DNA of 64,000 bases from Mycolicibacterium chitae (GTDB taxonomy: Bacteria; Actinomycetota; Actinomycetes; Mycobacteriales; Mycobacteriaceae), in contig NZ_LR134355.1 of assembly GCF_900637205.1 (NCBI RefSeq), positions 310,001 to 374,000 of the forward strand, read 5' to 3'. Below, piece by piece: positions 58,193-64,000 of this stretch. The notes below the pieces were generated by a model. It was not told the DNA's origin, made no database searches, and saw only the letters and a list, made by a program, of their open reading frames with translations. The first letter of the stretch is position 1. Each line of letters opens with the position of its first letter. The translations under genes and the position numbers were made by a program.

Positions 58193-60373
58193 ATGAGCAC
58201 GGAACTTCGCATCTGCCCCATCTGCGAGGCCACCTGCGGGCTGACCCTCACGATCGAGGACGGCCGGGTGACCGGCGCGCGTGGTGACGCCGACGACGTC
58301 TTCAGCGCCGGTTTCATCTGCCCCAAGGGGGCCAGCTTCGCCGAACTCGACGGCGATCCGCACCGGTTGACGGGCCCATTGGTGCGCCGCGACGGGGAAC
58401 TCACCGAGGTCAGCTGGACCGAGGCCTACGACGCCGTCGCCGACGGACTGGCCAAGGTGCTCGCCGAACACGGCGGCAGCGCCGTCGGCGTCTACATCGG
58501 AAATCCCAACGCGCACACCGTCGCCGGGGCGCTGTACGGGCCCATGGTGATCAAGGCGCTGGGCACCCGCAGCGTGTTCTCCGCCAGTACCCTGGACCAG
58601 ATGCCCAAGCAGGTGGCGCTCGGACACCTGCTGGGCAGCCCGTTCGCGTTCGCCGTCCCGGACCTGGACCGCACGGATCACCTGGTGATCATCGGCGCCA
58701 ACCCGCTGGTGTCCAACGGCAGCCTGGCCACCGCGCCGGACTTCCCGGGCAAGCTCAAGGCCCTGCGCCGGCGCGGCGGCAAGCTGACCGTCATCGATCC
58801 GGCGCGCACCCGCACCGCGGCCCAGGCCGACTGGCACCTCGCACCCCGGCCGGGCACCGACGCCGCGCTGCTGTTCGCGATCGTGCACGTGCTGTTCGAC
58901 GAGGACCTGGTGGCCGAGGGTCTCGGCGGCATCGGTTCCTACGTCCGCGGTGTCGACGAGGTCCGGGCCCTGGCGGCCGACTTCACCCCGGAGGCCGTCG
59001 CGGGCTACTGCGACATCGACGCGCAGGACATCCGCACCCTGGCCCGCGAGATCGCCGCGGCGCCCAGCGCCGCGGTGTACGGCCGGATCGGCACCACCAC
59101 GGTCGAATTCGGCACGGTCGGCAGCTGGCTCGTCGAGGTCATCAACATCCTCACCGGCAACATGGACCGTCCCGGCGGGGTGCTGTTCCCGCTGTCGGCG
59201 ACCGCCTCGAAGCCGCGGCCGCCGAGGCCGGGGCGCGGCTTCGCGATCGGGCGCTGGCACAGCCGGGTCTCCGGCTATCCCGAGGTGGCCTCCGAGTTGC
59301 CCGCCGCGGCCGTGGCCGAGGAGATCGACACCCCCGGCGACGGACAGCTGAAGGCGCTCATCACGATCGCGGGCAACCCGGTGCTCTCCGCGCCCGACGG
59401 CGAGCGCCTGGTCCGCGCGATGACCGGGCTGGACTTCATGATCAGCATCGATCCGTACGTCAACGCCACCACCCGGCACGCCGATGTGATCCTGCCGCCG
59501 CCCCCGCCGTCGCAGAGCCCGCACTTCGACTTCGTGCTCAACAACCTGGCGATCCGCAACAACGCGCGGTACTCGCCGCCAGTGCTGCCGCTCGACGGCC
59601 GGCCCGACGAGACCGAGATCCTGGCGCGCATCGCGCTGGCGATCTTCGGCGTCGGCATCCACGCCGACCCGGCCCTGGCCGACGAACAGGTGATTGCCGC
59701 GACGCTGAGCAAGGAGGTCGCCGACCCGCACTCGCCGGTGGCCGGGCGCACCGTCGAGGAACTGGTGGCGATGCTGCCCGACGGGCCGGGCTACGAGCGA
59801 CGGCTGGACATGATGCTGCGGGTGGGCCCCTACGGCGACGCCTTCGGCGCCGACCCGGAGGGCCTCACCCTGCAGCGCCTGAAGGCCGCTCCGCACGGCA
59901 TCGATCTGGGACCGCCGCGGCCGCGGCTGCCGGAGGTGCTGCGCACGCCGTCGGGCAAGGTGGAACTGGCGCCCGAGGCGTTGATCGCCGACACCCGGCG
60001 GTTGCGGGACTCGTTGACCCGGCGCGTGGACGGCCTGGTGCTGATCGGCCGACGGCATCTGCGGTCGAACAACAGCTGGATGCACCTGGTGGGCGGGACC
60101 AACCGATGCACGCTGCAGATCCACCCCGACGACGCCGCCGGACTCGGGCTCGGCGACGTCGCGGTGGTCAAGGGGCCCGGCGGGGAACTGCTGATCCCGG
60201 TCGAACGCACCGACGACATCCGTCCCGGCGTCGTGTCCATCCCGCACGGCTGGGACGAGGCCAACGTCAACCGGCTCAACGACGGCACCCAACTGGATCC
60301 GCTGTCGGGAACCTCGGTGCTCAACGGCATCCCGGTCGAGGTATCGGCCGTCGACCCGGTGCCCAGCGGCTGA
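58193..60373 (+). CDS. Molybdopterin-dependent oxidoreductase (DMSO reductase family)
   Basis: 726 residues. The N-terminal CPICEATC and a later Cys in FICPKG ligate a [4Fe-4S] cluster. The molybdopterin domains follow (GNPNAHT, IGANPLVSNGS, IDPARTRTAAQAD), and the C-terminal molydopterin dinucleotide-binding domain holds GRRHLRSNNSWMHLV. No Tat signal, so it is cytosolic, and no separate electron-transfer subunit is adjacent. The substrate is unknown; close in layout to BisC/formate-dehydrogenase-like proteins of mycobacteria. Its stop abuts that of the LuxR-type gene as TGATCA. Not at this locus in M. tuberculosis. Confidence 0.92.
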   Translation: MSTELRICPICEATCGLTLTIEDGRVTGARGDADDVFSAGFICPKGASFAELDGDPHRLTGPLVRRDGELTEVSWTEAYDAVADGLAKVLAEHGGSAVGVYIGNPNAHTVAGALYGPMVIKALGTRSVFSASTLDQMPKQVALGHLLGSPFAFAVPDLDRTDHLVIIGANPLVSNGSLATAPDFPGKLKALRRRGGKLTVIDPARTRTAAQADWHLAPRPGTDAALLFAIVHVLFDEDLVAEGLGGIGSYVRGVDEVRALAADFTPEAVAGYCDIDAQDIRTLAREIAAAPSAAVYGRIGTTTVEFGTVGSWLVEVINILTGNMDRPGGVLFPLSATASKPRPPRPGRGFAIGRWHSRVSGYPEVASELPAAAVAEEIDTPGDGQLKALITIAGNPVLSAPDGERLVRAMTGLDFMISIDPYVNATTRHADVILPPPPPSQSPHFDFVLNNLAIRNNARYSPPVLPLDGRPDETEILARIALAIFGVGIHADPALADEQVIAATLSKEVADPHSPVAGRTVEELVAMLPDGPGYERRLDMMLRVGPYGDAFGADPEGLTLQRLKAAPHGIDLGPPRPRLPEVLRTPSGKVELAPEALIADTRRLRDSLTRRVDGLVLIGRRHLRSNNSWMHLVGGTNRCTLQIHPDDAAGLGLGDVAVVKGPGGELLIPVERTDDIRPGVVSIPHGWDEANVNRLNDGTQLDPLSGTSVLNGIPVEVSAVDPVPSG

Positions 60374-61468
60374 TCAGGGGCTGACGGCCAGCAGCAGCCG
60401 CACCAACTCGGCCTGCCGGTGGGTGCCAGTCTTGTCGAAGATGTGCGCCAGGTGCGTCTTGAGGGTGGCCGTGGACACCGAGAGGTCCTCCGAGATCGGC
60501 TTGAGGCCGCCGCCGCGCAGCACCCGCAAGGCCACATCGGCCTCGGCGTTCGCCAGGCCGAAGAGCCGTCGCAGCAGGACCCGCGGCGGCGCCGGATCGG
60601 TCTCCGTGTCGATGACGGTCACCAAAGCCGTTGTCGACGAGTTCAATTCGGTGAAACTCAGCGGCAGGACGTGGACGATGTACGGACGCTTCCCGGACGG
60701 CCGACGGCACGCGAACGCATCTCCTCGGCGCACATCACCGGGCTGCTGGACGCACGCGTATCCGATGCTCCGCTGCAACTGACCGCCCCAGGTCGTGCCC
60801 GTCGCCTCGAGGGTGTGGCCGCGCACGGTCAACCCGTCACCGGTCGCCAGGATCCGCTCGGCCGCGGAGTTCATGTGCAGCACAACGCATTCCGGTCCTA
60901 CGATGACGACGCCGTGGCGGATGGTCTCCATCAGCCCGCGGATCTCGCCCGCTCGGGTGCCCAACTCCCGCAGGTGCCGCTGCGCGAGGAGCGCCTGCTG
61001 CAGGTGGGGGACCAGCGCGCCGATGAACTTCGCGCGGTCGGCGGTGGCGAATGGCGCGGCGCCCTTGGCCGCCGCCGCCAGGAACGTCACGGGTGTCCCG
61101 CCCACCCCCAGCCGGGCAAAGAGCCCGTCGTCGAGGTGGAAGGGCCGCATGAAGTCGACGTCGAACTCGGAGTCGGCCGCCAGCGGGACCAGCGCCCGAC
61201 CGCTGTGGACCAGGCCGGCCGGACCCGTCTCGACGGCGTCCAGCACGTAATCCATCGAGTGGTAGTAGCTCTGGTAGCAGTCCCGGGCCTCCGGTGGAAC
61301 GGTGGCGGCCAGCAGCGATCGGCCGGCGCCCGCGCCGACGAAGATCGCACAACCCGTGGCGCTGACGGCGCGGTCGATGCGGGCCAGTGCCGTCGGCCAG
61401 TTCTCTGGTCGAAGTGACGACGCGTAGACCTCGGTGGTGACGCGCGAGAATTCTTCGAGTGTGACCAT
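60374..61468 (-). CDS. LuxR-family transcriptional regulator
   Basis: 364 residues. The C-terminal helix-turn-helix (LANAEADVALRVLRGGGLKPISEDLSVSTATLKTHLAHIFDKTGTHRQAELVRLL) is LuxR/GerE type. The N-terminal 290 residues hold a GAF/PAS-like sensor region (IRHGVVIVGPECVVLHMNSAAERIL is PAS-like). It converges on the molybdopterin oxidoreductase and is divergent from the His-rich small gene. It may control either; the signal is unknown. Confidence 0.9.
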   Translation of the reverse strand: MVTLEEFSRVTTEVYASSLRPENWPTALARIDRAVSATGCAIFVGAGAGRSLLAATVPPEARDCYQSYYHSMDYVLDAVETGPAGLVHSGRALVPLAADSEFDVDFMRPFHLDDGLFARLGVGGTPVTFLAAAAKGAAPFATADRAKFIGALVPHLQQALLAQRHLRELGTRAGEIRGLMETIRHGVVIVGPECVVLHMNSAAERILATGDGLTVRGHTLEATGTTWGGQLQRSIGYACVQQPGDVRRGDAFACRRPSGKRPYIVHVLPLSFTELNSSTTALVTVIDTETDPAPPRVLLRRLFGLANAEADVALRVLRGGGLKPISEDLSVSTATLKTHLAHIFDKTGTHRQAELVRLLLAVSP

Positions 61469-61591
61469 CGCCCCGCCCTTCCCCGCGCGGATCGATGGGG
61501 CAAGTTTAGTCCGATTTCACCCGTTCGGCTGAGGCGGCGCCGCGCCACGGACTGGTTGATTGAGACCAGGGTCTAGATAGAGGGGGTCGAC

Positions 61592-61774
61592 ATGACGCTT
61601 GCCATGCACCTGCCGCACGCACATTGGCCGCACGCGCACCTGCCGCAGCTACACCTGCCGCTCGTGCTCCACAAGGCTGCGGACGACGGGGGTGAGCGAA
61701 TTCCGCACGTGTACCCGCGTCGCTACGTCTTCATCGAGAACGCAGCGATGGCCCGTGCGATGGATCGTCTCTGA
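61592..61774 (+). CDS. Histidine-rich small protein (60 aa)
   Basis: 60 residues. The N-terminal 27 residues carry seven His in a rhythmic HLPHAHWPHAHLPQLHLP pattern, followed by a charged, basic C-terminal half (HVYPRRYVFIENAAMARAMDRL). The ATG is preceded by GAGGGGG at good spacing. The repeated H-x-H/H-L-P units suggest metal binding or a simple-sequence expansion. It is divergent from the LuxR gene (123-nt gap). No known family. Confidence 0.6.
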   Translation: MTLAMHLPHAHWPHAHLPQLHLPLVLHKAADDGGERIPHVYPRRYVFIENAAMARAMDRL

Positions 61775-61796
61775 ACGCAGCGGCTGAATCAGCGGG

Positions 61797-62534
61797 TCAG
61801 CGCAGCTCCCAGACGACGGTGACCGAGAAGCTCACCGTCTGCTCGCCCGGGGACAGCGGCACGTCGGCGGCCATCGCGCGCGGCATCGGGGTCGGCGACG
61901 GCGGGGTGGACTGCTCGCCGGTCTCCGAGATCGAGATGACGTCGCCGAGTTCCAGCCCGGACAACTCGGCGTACTGCTCGGCACGGTTGCGGGCGTCCTC
62001 GAAGGCACGAGATCGCGCATCGGTGACCAGCTGCGAATCGTCCTCGATGGAGAAGGCCACCGAGTTGATCCGGGTGGCGTCGCCGCCGATGCTGGTGATC
62101 AGCGCCAGCGCGCGGGACGCGGCGCTGACGTCGCGGATCGTGACGTCGATCGCGTTGGTGGCCTGATAGCCCGCGGCGGTCGTGCCGTCGGCCTCGAGTT
62201 GGGGCTGCAGTCGCACCTGGCTGGTGGCGATGTCCTCGCGGTCCACCCCGGCGCCCAGCAGCGCGTCGATCACGCGCTGCTGGCGTTCGTTGGTCTGGTT
62301 GAGCGCCGCGGTGGCGTCGGGCGCGGTGAAGCTGATCCCGACGTTGGTGGTCAGGGTGTCGGGGGTGCCGTCGATCTGGCCGGAGCCGACGACGGTGACC
62401 TGCCGGCCGGTGTCGCCGTTCCCGGTCCCGGCGCCCGGGGTCGCGTCGCAGGCGGCGAGGCCGAAGATGGCCAGACCGGCGATGAGCGTGGCGGACAGGC
62501 GGCGCACAGTGCTGAGGTTCCCGACGGTCGGCAT
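61797..62534 (-). CDS. SIMPL/DUF541-domain lipoprotein
   Basis: 245 residues. Signal peptide with lipobox LAAC near residue 29, then a SIMPL domain: RQVTVVGSGQIDGTPDTLTTNVGISF, RLQPQLEADGTTAAGYQATNAIDVTIRD, FEDARNRAEQYAELSGLELGDVISISE. Predicted anchored outside the plasma membrane. Members of this family (BP26, Omp28) form ring-shaped assemblies of unclear role. No operon partner. Confidence 0.92.
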   Translation of the reverse strand: MPTVGNLSTVRRLSATLIAGLAIFGLAACDATPGAGTGNGDTGRQVTVVGSGQIDGTPDTLTTNVGISFTAPDATAALNQTNERQQRVIDALLGAGVDREDIATSQVRLQPQLEADGTTAAGYQATNAIDVTIRDVSAASRALALITSIGGDATRINSVAFSIEDDSQLVTDARSRAFEDARNRAEQYAELSGLELGDVISISETGEQSTPPSPTPMPRAMAADVPLSPGEQTVSFSVTVVWELR

Positions 62535-62649
62535 GGTGGCACCCTACCGGCGCGGGCCGTCGGCTCCCACAGTCGAGTAGCCGATTACGCGTGTCTCAGA
62601 TACCCCGCGCGGGCCACGATTTCATGCATATCCGAACGGGGGAATCACG

Positions 62650-62871
62650 ATGACTACCAGCTCAGCACACTTCGGCAGCTATCCATTGGTCCGGCCGCTG
62701 ACGCTGCCCGCGCCCAGATCGGTGCCCTGGGCCACGATCACCGCGAGCCTCTCGCGGGCGTTCGGCCGACTGGCGTCGGCGGCGACGGTGAGCGAAACGA
62801 CCCACACCCGGAATCACCGGTCCTCGTGGCTGGATCAGGCCACGATGGGCCGCGAGATATACCGCTTGTGA
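62650..62871 (+). CDS. Small protein of unknown function (73 aa)
   Basis: 73 residues with no clear domain; proline-rich first third (PLVRPLTLPAPRSVPW), polar middle and the ending SSWLDQATMGREIYRL. GGGGGAA lies 8 nt before the ATG, a good ribosome site. The stop is 3 nt from that of ephA. Like the His-rich gene at 61592 it is a small plus-strand gene ending in a basic/acidic helix; relationship is not established. Confidence 0.55.
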   Translation: MTTSSAHFGSYPLVRPLTLPAPRSVPWATITASLSRAFGRLASAATVSETTHTRNHRSSWLDQATMGREIYRL

Positions 62872-62874
62872 CGG

Positions 62875-63765
62875 CTACCGCTCGGCCAGGAACTCCAGCA
62901 GTATCCGGTTGATCTCGGTCGGGCGCTCCTGCTGCAGCCAGTGACCGGCGCCGGGCAACCACAGCTCCCGGTACGGTCCGGCGACCACTTCGGCCGCGCG
63001 TTCGGGACGCATGGTGGCGCGCACCGGATCGTCGGTGCCGCCGACGAACAGGGCCGGCGCGGTGATCCGGGCGTCGACCAGGTGCTCGGTACCCGCCCAG
63101 TTGCGGTCGTAGTTGCGATACCAGTTCAGCGCACCGGTGAATCCGGTCCGGCCGAACTCCTCGACGTAGACGTCGAACTCCTCGGCCGCGAGCCAGTCCG
63201 GCAACCCGGCACTGCGGCCCTCGGCGAACATGTCCCGCATCGTCGCGGCGACGTCGGCCGCCAGCTCGGCATCGGCCAGGCCGGGCTGTTGGTAGCGCAG
63301 CATGTAGAAGTCCGGACCGAACTTCTCCAACCAGCGTTCGGTGGGCCGGGTGCGGGCCCGCGGGATCGGCGGCACGCTCAGCCCCGCGACGGCGGCCACC
63401 CGGTCCGGGTGCAGCAGCGCGGTGTGCCACACCACCATCGCGCCCCAGTCGTGGCCGATGAACGTCGCCCGTTCGGCGCCGATGTCGTCGAGCAGGCCCA
63501 CCAGGTCCGAGGTCAGGGCGAAGATGTCGTAGGCCTCGACGGCCGCCGGCCGGTCCGATCCGCCGTAGCCGCGCTGATCGGGTGCCAGCACCCGGTAGCC
63601 GGCCGCGGTCAGCGCGGGGATCTGGTGCCGCCAGGAGTACGCCAGCTCGGGGTAGCCATGCGCCAGGACGACGACGGGTTGGTCGGGCCGCCCGCGATCA
63701 CCCTGGTCGATGACGCGGAGCCGGACGCCGTCGCGTTCGACGAATCGCCGCCCCGATGTGAGCAT
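62875..63765 (-). CDS. ephA: Epoxide hydrolase EphA
   Basis: 296-residue alpha/beta hydrolase. Oxyanion motif HGYPELAYSW, nucleophile Asp in GHDWGAMVVW, acidic partner in GGTDDPV, catalytic His in GAGHWLQQERP. The cap domain includes GFTGALNWYRNYDRNW with the tyrosine used in epoxide opening. The sequence follows M. tuberculosis EphA (Rv3617), with a deletion in the cap making it about 25 residues shorter. ATG 63765 is chosen (GGTGAG ribosome site); ATG 63783 is in frame. Confidence 0.94.
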   Translation of the reverse strand: MLTSGRRFVERDGVRLRVIDQGDRGRPDQPVVVLAHGYPELAYSWRHQIPALTAAGYRVLAPDQRGYGGSDRPAAVEAYDIFALTSDLVGLLDDIGAERATFIGHDWGAMVVWHTALLHPDRVAAVAGLSVPPIPRARTRPTERWLEKFGPDFYMLRYQQPGLADAELAADVAATMRDMFAEGRSAGLPDWLAAEEFDVYVEEFGRTGFTGALNWYRNYDRNWAGTEHLVDARITAPALFVGGTDDPVRATMRPERAAEVVAGPYRELWLPGAGHWLQQERPTEINRILLEFLAER

Positions 63766-63814
63766 GATCTCACCAAAGCACACCGTCGGGAACTGTCGCT
63801 CGTTGGTCTAGCGG

Positions 63815-63820
63815 TAGCCT
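63815..63820 (+). promoter_or_regulatory. -10 box for ftsH
   Basis: TAGCCT lies upstream of ftsH, giving a leader of about 50 nt that includes the short upstream ORF. Confidence 0.45.
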
Positions 63821-63849
63821 GACTGAACCTGAATCTTCTGGGAAGGAAC

Positions 63850-63879
63850 GTGACCGCTCCAAGGTCGATGCTCGAATGA
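63850..63879 (+). other. Nine-codon upstream ORF overlapping the ftsH start
   Basis: GTG 63850 follows GGAAGGA at ideal spacing and reads VTAPRSMLE before TGA at 63877-63879. The stop overlaps the ftsH ATG as ATGA. The strong ribosome site of this region serves the mini-ORF, not ftsH directly, pointing to translational coupling. Confidence 0.5.
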
Positions 63880-64000
63880 AGCGAAAAAACGTAATCCGCA
63901 CGCTGACGGCGATCGGTGTCCTGCTGCTGCTGGTGTGGTCGTTCTTCTACTTCAGCGACGACACCCGCGGCTACAAGCCTGTCGACACCTCGGTGGCGAT
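63876..64000 (+). CDS. ftsH: ATP-dependent membrane protease FtsH, N-terminus (cut by window end)
   Basis: The first 41 residues are visible: [19 protein letters not shown], a membrane helix, then [20 protein letters not shown] at the start of the extracytoplasmic domain. This matches the N-terminus of mycobacterial FtsH (Rv3610c), which degrades misfolded membrane proteins; the AAA+ and zinc-protease domains lie beyond the window. The ATG at 63876 has no own ribosome site but overlaps the stop of an upstream mini-ORF. Confidence 0.92.
   Translation, partial: MKRKNVIRTLTAIGVLLLLVWSFFYFSDDTRGYKPVDTSVA

Noticed and set aside
1..64000. CRISPR array, prophage, insertion sequence or oriC
   Set aside because: No regularly spaced repeat series, transposase, integrase, phage structural gene or dnaA/dnaN neighbourhood was found; the 13E12 gene is the only mobile-like element.

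Overview
The window comes from a high-GC actinobacterium, almost certainly a non-tuberculous and probably rapid-growing Mycobacterium (Mycolicibacterium-type). Gene order follows, in inverted orientation, the segment that in M. tuberculosis runs from Rv3684 to Rv3610c (ponA2, whiB4, crp, nth, marP, acs, the tad cluster, topA, ppa, dacB, tilS, hpt, ftsH). Rv numbers below are recalled from synteny; none were looked up. Start codons are ATG, GTG, TTG and possibly CTG. Four-base overlaps (ATGA, GTGA, TTGA) join many genes. A TANNNT -10 box sits 6-9 nt before more than ten start codons, the signature of leaderless mycobacterial mRNAs.

Layout. 1-5.3 kb: end of an MFS transporter, tRNA-Pro, then ponA2, a metallophosphoesterase and a PLP-dependent lyase on the minus strand. 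5.5-10.7 kb: whiB4, paired ArsA/GET3-like ATPases, a DUF4177-RidA-metallo-beta-lactamase operon, crp and a small membrane protein. 10.7-17.6 kb: nth, a TlpA-like protein, a NUDIX hydrolase and marP in one run, then a choloylglycine-hydrolase-family gene, ephE, a holin-like membrane protein and a secreted serine protease. 17.6-23.2 kb: acs, a dppA without its permease genes, a Fic-like protein and a HAD phosphatase. 23.4-28.2 kb: a 6C small RNA followed by ssd and a complete Flp/Tad-type pilus cluster. 28.2-38.4 kb: a shortened Rv3651 homologue, an SftH/MrfA-type helicase, cspA, topA, a membrane adenylate cyclase, the DNA polymerase III delta-prime subunit and tRNA-Thr.

38.4-49.3 kb is the most unusual part. 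A five-gene minus-strand operon starts with a 1300-residue Pls-type non-ribosomal peptide synthetase (adenylation, carrier, six membrane helices, three left-handed beta-helix domains). It is coupled by GTGA overlaps to an M1 aminopeptidase and a flippase-like membrane protein, followed by galE and a GT-C-like membrane protein. The adenylation pocket reads like that of a basic amino acid, so the operon is a candidate for making, moving and trimming a lysine-like polymer at the envelope. Divergent from it is a TerC-family gene preceded by what looks like a yybP-ykoY (Mn2+) riboswitch with a ribosome-site-sequestering hairpin.

49.4-64 kb: a redox pair (ferredoxin reductase plus PF10118 hydrolase) with a palindromic operator candidate, a 13E12-family HNH protein, two perfect DnaA-box 9-mers in direct repeats, then ppa, dacB, a DUF2342 zincin, tilS and hpt. 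A molybdopterin oxidoreductase with a convergent LuxR regulator, two small proteins, a SIMPL lipoprotein and ephA fill the interval before ftsH, whose start lies at the end of a 9-codon upstream ORF. No insertion sequence, prophage or CRISPR array is visible.
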